A DNA stretch of 64,000 nt from Chaetoderma sp. LZ-2023a. Its lineage: Eukaryota; Mollusca; Caudofoveata; Chaetodermatida; Chaetodermatidae. This document shows, in pieces, positions 46,130-57,329 of the stretch. Below the pieces are notes generated by a model, which worked only from the letters and a program-made list of their open reading frames with translations, was not told the DNA's origin and did no database searches. Numbering within the stretch: position 1 is the first letter of the stretch; each line of letters begins with the position of its first letter. A program made the translations under genes and the position numbers. The stretch covers positions 26,215,188 to 26,279,187 of the forward strand of contig CM067363.1 in the NCBI GenBank assembly GCA_034401795.1, in the 5' to 3' direction.

Positions 46130-47045
46130 ATTACAAGATGTCCGCCAAAAACGTTATATTTTGATTGATTCATGGCGGACATTTTTTTTACATATACACA
46201 TTTCGACCCGATCCATTCAGCGGTTCTGGAGCGATAGCCTCCGAACCGTTTGGCAAATCAAGTTCCCTCGTACAAACTTGGTTGAGCTCTTGCCCTAAAT
46301 CATATTTCCTGAGGTTTGTTTAGATTAAACGGTTTCGGAAAAGATTTTTAAAGACATTTTCTTTTTCGGCCAAAATCTAAGATGGCCGCCGGAAAAATTG
46401 GCCGATCATCTTCCTTTGAACAAACTTGTCTCCCTATTCCCTAAGGATGAGTCCTGTCAAATATACTTGAAATCGTCTCAGTGGTTCTCGAGAAAACATT
46501 TTAAATTTCCCATTGCTTTGGGATGGTTTGAAATCGGAATACCAAAAATGGTTTTTTTACTTATCAACTTCCCTTGAACAAACTTTAATGGCCCTTAGTT
46601 GATTATATCTAGCCCAATTTCGGCTCGATCCGTTCATGGTTCTCACTCTGGAGAAGTAGTTTTCGTGAAAACTAGATGATCAAAGATGTCCGCCGAACCA
46701 TTTCGTCAATCAAGTTCTCTTGAACAAACTTTGCTTAGCTCTTGCTCTAGATGATGTTCCGTGAGTTTTGAATCGATTCCGCAAGCGGTTTCAGAGATTG
46801 TAAAAGATATATCTAAAAATCGGCCAAAATACAAGATGGCCACCGGCCAAATTTGCCGATCTGCTCCGTTTGAACACACTTGAATCTCCATGCCCTAAGG
46901 ATTCTCCCTGCCGAATATAATTGAAATCGGCCAAGTGGTTCCTGAGAAGTCATTTAAAGAAAAAGTGGACGGACAGACAGACGGACGGCGGACGGTCGCC
47001 TCGGCATAAGCTCACTTGGTGATTCTGGCCAGGTGAGCTAATAAT
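46130..47045 (+). repeat. Tandem dispersed repeat ending CATAAGCTCAC...GGTGAGCTAA
   Basis: Two internal units align: about 46245-46505 and 46700-46965. Shared words include CAAATCAAGTTC/CAATCAAGTTCTC, GAGCTCTTGCxCTA, CGGCCAAAAT then AAGATGGCC, TTGCCGATC, CCCTAAGGAT and AGTGGTTC. The end is GGACGGACAGACAGACGGAC, then CATAAGCTCACTTGG and CCAGGTGAGCTAA, a small hairpin. I associate this terminal pattern with mollusc genomes (from memory). Confidence 0.65.
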
Positions 47046-48670
47046 TATTTAAAACATGTTTTGTTTATGTTTCAAATGATACTTATGTTCCAGAGTCATG
47101 GGAAAGACACCTGTGCTACAAATTCATGATGCTAGTTTACCAGCATCTACTTACTGTATCTAATAACATATTTCACCCTCATGTTGCTCAAATGCAGTAG
47201 CAGTATTGTGCATGTCATTGGTTGAATCTTTAAATCTAGCCTGGATATCACATTTCAAGGGCATCATGATTCTGCATGACTAAACCATGTAGTCAATTTC
47301 TCCAGTGTTTCATAGCAATACAACCGTCATTCCAATGGCAAAATTTCAAAAAGACTTCTTGGTCTACCATTGGACATTTCTCAGTACCACTGTAAATGCA
47401 GTTTGGGTCGGCTTGAGTGTTAAACCGTTAAGTTGGATAACTTTTCGTCGCTTTATAGCATGTGTCATGTAGTTTTAATTTAAGATGATCAAAATAAAAC
47501 AAAATTATAAAGTATCATCAGCATGCAGAATAATGACTAGGATATTTTCATAAATTACCAACAAATAAAGACCCTGGACATTGTATCGCTAACCTGGAAC
47601 CTCAGTATTTGACTCAGAACACTTGAAAATAAGTTTCAAAACGCATTTTGGTTGGAAACATACATATTTTGGTCAGAAATGATGTCATTTTTTCTTGAAA
47701 TGAGGTACTTTGAGATTAAAACCAAACCAGTTGGACAGAGATGTATATATTTTAGCAGCAAATATGAAAATCTCAGGTCAAAATGTAACACTTTTGGCCA
47801 GAAGTATGAAACTTATGATCATAATTACAAATTCTGTGCTGGAAATGTGCATAGGATAGTGGAATTATGAAAGGGACAGACTTTTGAACATCACAACAGT
47901 CTCCAATTACCAGTTCATACAGCATTTGAGTTCTGTATTTGATGACTGATACTCATGACTGAGTTTGAAAATCAAAATTTTTCATTCATTAAGTACAGAA
48001 TCCATATTCTGTATAAACTGGTAGATTGTAGAATGGTGTAAGTTTAGATTCTTATATTCAATTTTCAGTACTACTTATTTAATTACCACTCTGATACTTG
48101 TTCTTTATTTTTAAACAGCGTTGCTGTGTACGGCAGAAACAGGTTTCAACAACTCTTTAGACAATATATGCCAGCCTTATTAACCATTGGTTCTGCAACA
48201 ATTAACCATTTTGAAATCATTGACATAAGGGTTAAATAAAAACTTAAATTACTAAAACTGATTTTTTTCTTTTTAACTCATTCAATAAATACACTATTTT
48301 GCGTTAAATATGATTATTGATGTATTGAACTGTGATTAGCAGAGTGTGTTGTAAACAACAAGTATGTATGATGCTTTGAAAACAGTCTATACACAGTGGT
48401 CACATCCATCGCATGTGTATGTGTGTCATTCTGAGATTGACTGAGAATGTCTTTTGGGAATTTGGTATCGGTATTACTGATGCTATTCCATTTACTGCAT
48501 CTAATTATTTAAAAGTGATGAAGAAGAAATCATAGACTGCATCTCATTGCAAGGCCTGCCCTCCGTTACACTCGACATTGATTTGGTGCACAAACACCCC
48601 CCTGGCACAGGCTGCAAAACAAAGGAAAGTACTTTTGAATCATATAATATATTATTCAGCAGTTGGGCCC
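47046..48670. other. No gene; partial D flanks
   Basis: A half D element is at about 47320-47432 (GTCATTCCAATGGCAAAATT, TTGGTCTACCATTGGACATT, GAGTGTTAAACCGTTAAG). At 47640-47850 a loosely repeated 35-base AT-rich motif (TTTTGGxCAGAAxTATGAAA) appears. No coding feature. Confidence 0.4.
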
Positions 48671-48676
48671 CCTGGA

Positions 48677-49250
48677 ATTGCAGACCATGAGAAGGCTCTT
48701 CTTGGAATCCTATCACCGGAAGGATTGGCTCAATCACCAAGCCAGTCATTCCAGTGGTAAGTTGCCAAAAATGGGCTTCTCTCGATCTGCAAATGGACAT
48801 TTTTATGGAACAATTTGCAAACCAAGAGAATGCTATTTTTGAAATCTTATCACTGCAATGACTGGCTCAATCACCAAGCCAGTCATTCCAGGCAGTGTTA
48901 ATTTGTCAAAAATAGTCTTCTCAGTCTGCAAATGGAAATTTGCTATGGGGCAATGTATACCGTAATCCATTTGCAGACCAAGAGAATGCGATTTTTGAAA
49001 TCGTATCACTGCCATAATTGGCTCAATCACCAAACAGTCATGCCAGTGGTTAGTTGTCAAAAATGGTCTTCTTACTGTCTGCAAATGTATATTTTCTATG
49101 GAGCAATGCGTAGCCATTGGCAGAATAAGAAAATGCTATTCTTGAAATCGTATTACTGGAATGACTGCCTCAATCATCATTATTAAGCCAGTCTGTCCTT
49201 TCACTGATAAGTTGTCAAAATAGTCTTCTCATGGTCGGCAAATGGATATT
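48677..49250 (+). repeat. Tandem array of four family D hairpins
   Basis: Units start with TTGCAGACCATGAGAAGG (48678), TTTGCAAACCAAGAGAATG (48816), TTTGCAGACCAAGAGAATG (48970) and TTGGCAGAATAAGAAAATG (49118). Each contains a hairpin of the type ACTGGAATGACTGGCTCAAT with its complement, and ends AAATAGTCTTCT then CTGCAAATGGA. Unit spacing is about 140-150 bp and linkers share TTTTTATGGGACAATTT/TCTATGGAGCAATG. This looks like tandem amplification of one inserted hairpin plus linker. Confidence 0.85.
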
Positions 49251-49262
49251 TTTTATGGGACA

Positions 49263-50900
49263 ATTTTTTTTCTTGACTACATTTTCTCATTACGGGGTTC
49301 CTACATCTTCTGCAGAATGAAATTCCATATTTTTTCTATACATTTCCCAGACCTTATAACTAAACTTCTAGTTCCATTTTACATGCTTTATTGTCTCAAA
49401 TCCGTGTCCATATGAAAGTTGCCAAAAACTTTCAGAAGAATTATGAAATTTGTAGCTAAGATCATCAATATTTTGATTATTATCTATATTATTTTGCCAA
49501 TGAGAATTACATCTGACGATAGTTAAATTTCACATATATTTTTCAAACATGTAGGAGAAAATATTACATTTTCCATACTTTTCAAGGCTTGAATATATTG
49601 GTTTCTTATAACTCCACACTTTTCCAGACTTTCTGTGTACTTGTGTATGAACCATGCCATTAAAGGGTTAACCTTTCCCTTGAGGAATATTTTAATTTCA
49701 AGGCAGCCATACTGGAATTACTGTAGAATTGCCTTTAACTAAGTTGACTGGAATACATGTCTGGAACGCATGTAACAACATCTTCCATGCTAACAATTTC
49801 AAATTAAAGATTTTATTTTTTCAGATATGTATGATTAAATTGCTTTGCTTAAAATTGCATTTCTAAGACATTACAAGCGTGTAATGGTAGTTTGTCTGTC
49901 TGTCTGTAAAATGGTGACATGTTGCATGATGGATCTTTCATCCAGGGATTCTCATACGGGTCCTTTTGAGGGTATAGACCCCCAACATGTAACTGGGGAC
50001 CCCCAATAGTCGTGGCAGTGGGTTCCATGGGAACCCTAACATCTGTACATGAGTGTTAAACATTAATTAATTTTATAGGGTTTTTGCAAACATACCTACA
50101 AAATCTGTCATGGGACCCCCATAATTCATACCTGTTCATCCATGGTTTTCTCTAATCTTAGCCTGGATTGTTTGCGAATTTCAATTTGGGACCTCCAGAT
50201 TTCAGATTGGGACATCTAGATTTTTAGGTGTGGTCCCTGGGACCTCCAAGATGTAGATGCCATGAGAAACACTGCTTTCATCATAGGTTCCCTTTGACAA
50301 TATCTATATTGGCTATGACAACTGCCCTGCATTCAAAATCCAATATGGCTACCTGATTTAAACATGTCAGATTCCGAAAGTGTATATTGTGCCAACATCT
50401 TATTCGACCACAACTCCATAAGATTACAGTGCTGTAACTTAGTGAGTGCCCAGATGCAAATGCACTTGAAAATCACTGAGGGCATGTGGATATCAAGTCA
50501 GATGCCCTCATGAGCATGCCAATTGTTGGTGCTTGGGAAAAATATCAGTGCCATGAATATTTATAAATCCATAGTTTGTTGATTTTTCTCTTATATCATG
50601 ACATAAGACAAATGCAATTTCAGAATCATTGTCATTTTGAATGTTGATAAATAGCTGCTTCATTCAATGACTATTATTTTCTAATAATGCAAGTATGTGT
50701 ACCGATTTATTATATGACATATTAGAATGCGGGCAGCCTAACCTCAACGAGGGCACTCTTAATTTGTACCATACCTGATTGTACCTCAAAATGCTAAGTT
50801 ACCGCACCGGGGTTAGTGTTAACACTGGACATGGAAGTCACTGACATAATTCTTGTCTTGTACTCATATCAGCTAAACCTGGCTTCTGCAGTGGTCTTGA
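49263..50900. other. No gene recognised
   Basis: AT-rich, longest unannotated stretch in the middle of the window. A worn A-like hairpin may lie at 49730-49810 (AACTAAGTTGACTGGAATAC ... AACAATTTCAAATTAAAG). No frame of note. Confidence 0.4.
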
Positions 50901-50904
50901 GAAA

Positions 50905-51180
50905 TGTCCATTTGCAGAGTGCTGACTAAGATTATTTTTGAAAATTACCACTGGGATGGCTGGGTCAATAACCGAACCAGTCATTCCACTGTTAAAATTT
51001 CAAAAATAATCTCTTGGTCTGCAAATGAACATTTGCGATGAGAACATGGACTTTTTGTTTAATTAAACCATTGTGAAAGTGTGCATGAGGTGGCGACTGT
51101 TTTTTAGATGTTACCACTTGAAGAATTGGCTCGATAACAGAGCCAGTCATTCCAGTGATAAATTTACAAAAATTGTCGTA
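50905..51180 (+). mobile_element. Two family D hairpins
   Basis: First (50905-51040): GTCCATTTGCAGAGTGCTGA, GAAAATTACCACTGGGATGG, centre GGTCAATAACCGAACC, GTCATTCCACTGTTAAAATT, TCTCTTGGTCTGCAAATG. Second (51105-51178): ACCACTTGAAGAATTGGCTC, centre GATAACAGAGCC, GTCATTCCAGTGATAAATTT. Confidence 0.7.
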
Positions 51181-51284
51181 TATAATTACTGCAGTGCTGT
51201 ACCGGTATTTGAAAATTAATTTACCAGAAAAAGAAAATTAACGTGTTTTATTTATGACAAAGGCTACAGGCTAAAATGGCTATA

Positions 51285-51372
51285 AGTAACCGGCTGATTA
51301 TTTTGAAAACAAATTGACATTAAAAAACTTAGTAAAGTAACAGCACACTCAATCTATTTTCAAAATAATCTG
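51285..51372. repeat. A-type hairpin without arms
   Basis: CCGGCTGATTATTTTGAAAA pairs with TTTTCAAAATAATCTGCC; loop TAAAGTAACAGCAC. Confidence 0.6.
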
Positions 51373-51734
51373 CCAACTAGTATATGTCATCTAGGGCGCA
51401 CACTTGGGCCTTGGTTCGATTCACTATTCTGACAGTTACTCCGCGCTCCTAGTGTGGTCGTAATAGACAGGTTTTATCGATTAAATTAAATCCTGGATTT
51501 GAAGTCATTTTAGAGGCCAATGGCTTGCTTATTTCAAACAACAAAATATTGCCTGCGCTTTTAGATCGAAGCTGTAGCTTTGATATATTTGAAGCGAGTC
51601 GGAGCAGCATCAAGTGAACAAAAGAAACAGATATGAATTAACATATCTAAATAAAACTTTTAAAACGCGTTCCCGACATAATGGTGACCTAATTAGCCTC
51701 TGGCGAATACTCGCCGTGTACGCTGGAAAACGAG

Positions 51735-51895
51735 ATTCTGAACGTGATGTTCTCGATACGCGTTTGTCTTAGACCATATTTACGCCCCCACAGAAGTTAC
51801 GCGCTTTTCGTGAAACCTGATTCACGCCCCAGACCGTACTTACGCCATATTTACGTCCAATATCGTACTTACCCACCTTTGTGAAACTGGCCCCT
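51735..51895 (-). repeat. Inverted copy of the GGGGCCAGTTTCAC repeat
   Basis: On the minus strand it opens GGGGCCAGTTTCACAAAGG and continues with repeated CGTAAGTACG/ACGTAAATATGG words, matching the style of 43662-43760 in the opposite orientation. Confidence 0.5.
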
Positions 51896-51932
51896 GATGG
51901 GTGCTATGAAGCTAACAATTGGGGACCCGAAT

Positions 51933-52618
51933 AATGGACCTTTCCCGTTTTAGTTATGGCCCGACCATATCTAGCTAAGCTGCATCCGCACCTCGTTCGT
52001 GTCTCTGAAATCCCTTACTAGGAATTTCCACAAAACTAAACAGGTAAGCTGTTGAATATTTTGAAACGACCGCCGCCACACCACCAGCCCCACCACCATT
52101 GCCACCACCGCTTCCACCACCACAGCTACCACCACCACCGCCGTCGACGCTACCGCCACCACCACCGCACCACCGCCAGCACCGCAACCGCCAACGCCAT
52201 CACCTCCGCCACCACCACCACCACCACCGCCGCCCCCCACCACCGCTGCCCTCACCACCGTCACCACCACCGCCATCAGCACCGCCGACACCGCCACCAC
52301 CACTGCCGCCACCGCCATCACCGCCGCCACCGCCTCCAGCACCGGCACCACCGCCACCGTCAGCGCCGCCACCACAGCCAGGACCGCTACCGCCAGCACC
52401 GCCACCGCCACCCCCGCCGCCACCACAACCGCCATCGCCGCCACCACCAGCTCAGCCAGCGCCTCCGCCACCACCACTACCACCGCCACCACCACCACCA
52501 CCACCACCACCACCACCGCCACCAATAACAACAACAACAACAGCAACAACAACAACAACACTACAACCAGCAACAGCTTCCTGTCATTAATTAGTTAGTA
52601 ATTTCAAAATATTTAACT
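51933..52618 (-). mobile_element. Family A element with a 500-bp triplet tract in its hairpin
   Basis: AATGGACCTTTCCCGTTTTA terminus, GCCCGACCATATCTAGC, ACTAAACAGGTAAGCTG, then stem GTTGAATATTTTGAAAC (52050-52067). Instead of the loop there is the triplet tract. The return arm GCAACAGCTTCCTGTCATTA and AATTTCAAAATATTTAAC follows at 52570-52617. So the tract lies between the two sides of the hairpin. Confidence 0.8.
52068..52569 (+). repeat. (CCA/CCG)n then (CAA)n triplet tract
   Basis: About 500 bp of CCA/CCG triplets with occasional CAG and CAT, becoming CAACAACAA from about 52525. Proline-, histidine- and valine-rich frames of up to 200 codons on both strands are artefacts of the repeat. 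Confidence 0.95.
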
Positions 52619-52649
52619 TGTAGCGGTAAATTTCTCGCGACCGTCACAT

Positions 52650-52920
52650 ATTTCAGCTTAGCGTAGTAAAGCCAGCATTTCTTAAATCGAGTCATCGAAA
52701 TATCAGATAATCAGCCGAATTGCACACTAAAGTATGACGCTGTATTTCCCCTTCAATACGCTTGATAGAATATCGTATTTCTGTAATTTGTTTCCAAGAT
52801 CTCGGAAAGGGAAGGCACGCGTATATACTATTGATTCTAGCAATATCTCCGGCGCTCTCCCTTGAACTGGCCGATAGCTTCGATGTGCTCAGCGAGATAT
52901 TAAGTCGCCTTCATCTACCA
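52650..52920 (+). repeat. Third duplicated segment, copy 2
   Basis: Counterpart of 43430-43660 (shared words listed there) with a private insertion of about 35 bases near 52745. It lies between two triplet-bearing A elements. Confidence 0.75.
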
Positions 52921-52959
52921 AGCCGGCTGAATGCAATGCTAGCACTCAAGGACCCGAAC

Positions 52960-53213
52960 AATGGACTGTTCCAGTTTTTGCTATGCTAACAACATACAAC
53001 AACACCAACAACAACAACAACAACAACACAACTTACAACAGCACACCCTACAACAACAACAACAACAACAACAACAAAAACTAAGTAAAAAAAACCCAGC
53101 AAAATAACAACAACAAGAACAGTAGCAAAAGCAACACACCACAACCACCATCAACAACAACAACAACAACAACAACAACAACTCCCAGTCATGGAAGTCT
53201 CAAAATATTCATT
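52960..53213 (-). mobile_element. Family A remnant filled with (CAA)n
   Basis: AATGGACTGTTCCAGTTTTT and GCTATGC (left 27 bases of the element), then about 195 bp of CAA triplets (52988-53182), then CTCCCAGTCATGGAAGTCTC and AAAATATTCA, the return arm. The whole left arm and left stem have been replaced by CAA. The preceding bases GGACCCGAACAATGGAC match those before the A element at 51933 (GGACCCGAATAATGGAC). Confidence 0.72.
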
Positions 53214-53219
53214 TTCAAA

Positions 53220-53525
53220 TCTGAATTATTAAAAGGGTCTTTCTTTAGATGACAACATCTCAATCAGATCGCTTGTTACCACCGGAACTAAATAAACGCA
53301 CAGATTGCGAAAATGATGATTCTAATTTCACGTGTCCCATTGGTGATATGAGGGTCAATCAAATCCCTCAACTACTTTGTTTCCCATTAACGAACTCACT
53401 TAGCATGTTGGCCGCCGCGATGGTCAGCAAGCCAAATATCACTAGTCATCAGAGCATATAATTATAGATTTGGCAAACATATCCATTACATACAGCATCC
53501 AATCAAGTGTTGATTTAAAACCTTT
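53220..53525. other. No gene recognised
   Basis: One 70-codon plus-strand frame (53249-53461) without recognised motifs; Cys and Asn content unremarkable. Confidence 0.35.
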
Positions 53526-53735
53526 TTAACCCGTATCACTCTGGTGTCTACATTTTTATTTTTCGAATTAAATTAAAAGATGAACCGGTGTTCATGTTTC
53601 AAGAAATTTGGTGGGAGATGGCGCTGTCGTAGACAGCGACATCGTCCACCAAAATTGTTGAAAAATGTACACCAGTTTCTTTTGCAATTGGCACAGTAAA
53701 AGATAGAATAGTGACCTCAGAGTGGTAAGAGTTAA
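53526..53735. mobile_element. Family G palindromic MITE with TTAA on both sides
   Basis: TTAA at 53526-53529 then CCCGTATCACTCTGGTGTC; right end GTGACCTCAGAGTGGTAAGAG then TTAA at 53732-53735. The whole 200-bp interior folds: GAACCGGTGTTCATGTTTCA against AAATGTACACCAGTTTC, and TTTGGTGGGAGATGGCGCTG against CAGCGACATCGTCCACCAAA with loop TCGTAGA. TTAA target and C/G-rich ends suggest a piggyBac-like non-autonomous element distinct from family D. Confidence 0.7.
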
Positions 53736-53944
53736 TAGAAACAAGGAACCTCGGAAAAGAGTGTATATTGTATTCGAATGAGCGTCGCAGTTTGACTAGT
53801 AGTAAGGGTAATGATTTAATAAGACTAGTTTATTTCCCCCTAAACGTAAATTATTAGACCTACTCATTTGCCTTGCCGATACCCCTTTCACACATGCAGT
53901 GGCAGGATAACTATTTCGAGATAGGGAGACTTCTATTGCGTACA

Positions 53945-54035
53945 GCGTTTGACCATTTTGAAACAAAGTCAACTGGAACCTGTTGCTGCCATTATAGGCA
54001 GCAACTTCCGGCCGTTTTAGCTTCAAAGTATGCAA
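53945..54035. repeat. A-type hairpin without arms
   Basis: CCATTTTGAAACAAAGTCAA against TTTTAGCTTCAAAGTATGC; loop stem GTTGCTGCC with GGCAGCAAC. Confidence 0.65.
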
Positions 54036-54410
54036 GACAATATTGCTTTTCAAAACAAGGGCACATTTCTCCAACCCTTGCGTCGTTATGGTCAACAGCG
54101 TCTATTATGCAAGCAGTGTTGCTGAGAGCTGTTGCTGTGGCGCTATACTAGTTAGCAACAAAATTGGCATACGTGTTCGGGACCGCATGGGCAACTTTCT
54201 AGCTAAGTTTAGAGTATGTTGTAACAGTAAAATCAGAGTTATTGAAGAGTATGCAAAAGTGTTTATTTTGACAACTGTTGCTAACAGTTGTTGCTGTTGG
54301 TTTTTAGACCCCGCAATTGGCATATCTGCTCACGACCCCACGGATATACTTCCCTCTATATTTGGAGGTGATCCCTCCTGTAGAACCAGAGTTATTCAAA
54401 CGTGTCTTAT

Positions 54411-54411
54411 C

Positions 54412-54461
<50 letters not shown>

Positions 54462-54534
54462 CGGCAACAACAACAAGGACGATGACGACGACAACACCGA
54501 CGACGACGACGACGACGACAACAACAACAACAAG
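54411..54534 (+). repeat. (CAA)n and (GAC)n trinucleotide tract
   Basis: CAA triplets, then CGG CAA, GACGATGACGAC, and CAACAACAACAA again. Upstream (54105-54300) GTTGCTG/CAACAGTTGTTGCTGTTGG words resemble hairpin loop sequence of family A. The 200-codon frame at 54043-54645 is open because of the repeat; its non-repeat parts match nothing I know. Confidence 0.9.
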
Positions 54535-54539
54535 CACTC

Positions 54540-55030
54540 CATGCGCACATATATCCTTGCATCTAGGGACGCGGGTAAACAAAGAATCTGCCGTGCCTGG
54601 TCTGGAAAGGTGAATGCGTTAATATTACTGGAGCCACCACAATGATCGTGATGGTAACAGAGTGCTGGAACTGGCAATGGTGATAATGAGGGTACGCTTA
54701 ATGTCAAATGTGATAACAGGGATGCGGAGTTAAGCGCTAACGACAACTACGTAAACTTGAACATGTTTAGAACAATAGGATAGTAAGTAGTGACATGAAT
54801 GCAAGTGTGACCATAGCGACGACGACTGTGTCCAGTATTAGATCGATAACACCCCCGCTCCCCACCCCACTCCCGATCCCACCACCACTAGCAAGACGCC
54901 GAAGATGATGATGATAAGAATAACATATGGTAATGCGGATGATGCGGACAAAGTTCGGATTAAACCTGTAGCGGTCCGTTTTCATCAAAAAAAATTTACG
55001 TTTCTCATAGAGTATGTTCATTTCTAGACA
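54540..55030. other. No gene recognised
   Basis: Unclassified; C-rich CCCCxCTCCCCACCCCACTC near 54851. Confidence 0.35.
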
Positions 55031-55034
55031 AGAT

Positions 55035-55150
55035 AAGAGTATATTTTAAAATTCACCACTGAAACGACTGGCCCGCTTATCGAGCCTGGCATTCCAGTGA
55101 TACATTTCCGATAATAGTCTGTACTGGGTCTGCAAACGGACATTTCTCAA
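55035..55150 (+). mobile_element. Family D hairpin
   Basis: AAATTCACCACTGAAACGAC, centre CCGCTTATCGAGCC, GGCATTCCAGTGATACATTT, GGGTCTGCAAACGGACATTT. Confidence 0.65.
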
Positions 55151-55605
55151 CACCATTGCAGAAGCTGTTTTGACCTACACGAATCATAAATTGGTTGTGA
55201 TGCAAAATGCATTGAATTAATGATACCCGATGCCTTCGATATGTTGTTATATCGCGATCTGATGAAATTAAGATTCCAATCAAATTCTCTAAAAAACTGC
55301 CTTCTTTGACTGTCCAGTTCGTTGGATCCCTTTATAAATTTCCCAAAATAAAACTCGTGACATTATGCTTACAGTGACATTGCCGCATACGCTCTTAATC
55401 AGACCAGCACGATTCCATCAGAGATCAAAGGCAAATCAAAGTATGCCATTCTGAGCTTTGGTCCAAGGCCCTTAAAAGGATTTTCATTTATAACTAAGCT
55501 ATTCTAATCTTTGTAATTGTCTTGAATTCAATGAAGCGAATTAATTCTAAGTAAGACTTCTAATACTGATACAAATTTTGTGGTCAAAATTATGGTCGTT
55601 GAACC

Positions 55606-55833
55606 CTTTAATGACTAAATCTGATACACAATTAAAATAACTACTTATAGAATGTTCATTTGCAGGCCAACAGATGACTATCTTTTAGCATTTACCATTG
55701 GAATGACTGGCTCGGTTATCGGGCCAGAGAGTAGAGCGGTAAATTGTCAAAAATAACATTCTCTTGGCCTGCAAATTGCCATTCCCAAAGACCACTACAG
55801 AGGCCGGTTTTGGCCGACTTCGTCGTGAAAGGG
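55606..55833 (+). mobile_element. Family D element with GTGAAAGGG termini
   Basis: Left CCCTTTAATGACTAAATC, hairpin at 55690-55750 (TTTACCATTGGAATGACTGG, centre GGTTATCGGGCC, diverged return), TCTTGGCCTGCAAATTGCC, ACCACTACAGAGGCCGG, right end GACTTCGTCGTGAAAGGG followed by CTAA (TTAA-like). Confidence 0.65.
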
Positions 55834-55899
55834 CTAAGTCACCTGTCTTAAAGAACAGCAGTCATTTGGTCACGAACGCTATTTACATTAGACATGGAA

Positions 55900-56245
55900 G
55901 ATTCTAGTTTCTCAGTCAATCATATGACGTCATAGTAAACTACATGACGTGTATGCTGAGGTCATCATTACTAGATAGATTTGTTCACACAATAGGCCAT
56001 TTGACCTTTGAGTGCAAATGTTTACACATAATTACTAACGTAGCTCCGTTCGTCACCAAGGCATAATTGATGACGAACTAAGTGTTGTTTTACGACGTCT
56101 ATGTCATTGCTATTTAATAAGCATGCTGTTGAATATTTTGAAACTGATTTGACTGGGCGCTGTTGCTGCCATAGGCAGCAACACCACCGAGTCAAACCAG
56201 TTTCGAAATACCCAACAGCTTACCTGTCTAAATTGATAGTCAGGA
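55900..56245 (+). mobile_element. Family A element
   Basis: CATATGACGTCATAGTAAAC at about 55923, an extra 60-base insertion in the arm, CATTGCTATTTAATAAGCAT, strong hairpin centred near 56173 (GGGCGCTGTTGCTGCC), then a truncated right arm. Confidence 0.75.
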
Positions 56246-56249
56246 TGAA

Positions 56250-57329
56250 GTACCCAATGCGAAAGTTTGGTGAAATCGTCTCCGACTTTGATGAACCATG
56301 CTTACAAGCGATCTAGATATTAAATGCTTTTGTGGGCAACATTCGATGGAACAATCGGCCACACAGCCCGATTGCGCATTAGAACATGAACTGCCAAATT
56401 ACTAAACATTCTATAAACATACAGCGAAGATGAATTAAGCTGGGCATTGCAGAACTGATTAGTGTCTCAATCTGATTTTAAACGTGGAATTTGTCCATCT
56501 CCTCATACTATCTGTAGGAGAAGCTGCACATGTCATGTGTGGTTCAAACTTAAATAACGTATTTGTTAGTAGTAAACTGTTAAAAGGTGGCACTACGGAA
56601 AGGTGCTCTGCAATGGCAGAATAGTCACTAATATGGGTAAGGTTTCATCAATAACTGTTCTCATTACTACATATTGCTGTACCCTCGCAATTGTTATTTT
56701 CTGATATGGAATTGTATATAATGATGTGCCAGATATATAAATGTTGGTGTTTTGGAGGTGGGATAGAGGTAGATTGTATCGTAATACCAAATGCATTCAA
56801 GATCCGAAACAATCCTATCAGATCCAACTGGCTCGGGTTGGGGCGTCTTCTTAAATGTGTCACGTATCATGACTGACTGGAGGTGTGGTGCCGCCATGAG
56901 CTAGGTTGCCATTGTCTGCCTAACCACAGGTGCCATAACAACACCACAGATAATAACAGCAACAACAACAGCCATTCCTAATTCATTGGTAATCTAGCAA
57001 CAAAAACCATAGCCGGCTACAGGTCAATACAACGATTGGACTATATCAGATAATTCAATTACACACTTGCAGATACACTCTGGTTCATCCATGCACACAA
57101 TCTATTCCCAGTCTCTGGTGACTTCAAGGCTCAACTTTGCGGCTTGGTAGCAGAACACATACCGTGATGTAAAAAAATCGTAACTGATCTTATCTCATAG
57201 ACGCCGCCATCAGAACAAGAACGTAATTTAGAAGCAACGTGACTGACGTGTTAGCTAGTCAATCATCCACAAGCAAGACACCATGAAGTTCCTGGCACCA
57301 CATCCCAAGTTCTGGCACTGAACGGTGCC
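56250..57329. other. No gene; A-type fragments
   Basis: Scattered CAACAACA/AACAGC words at 56935-56980 recall the hairpin loop. Short frames on both strands (56593-56897) lack motifs. Confidence 0.35.

Noticed and set aside
51971..52590. Frames of up to 200 codons, Val/Ala-, His/Arg- or Pro-rich
   Set aside because: All come from the CCA/CCG/CAA tract inside a family A hairpin; the flanking residues translate transposon sequence.
54043..54645. 200-codon frame with Asn and Asp runs
   Set aside because: The runs are CAA and GAC triplets; outside them there is no recognisable domain and the frame starts in repeat-derived sequence.
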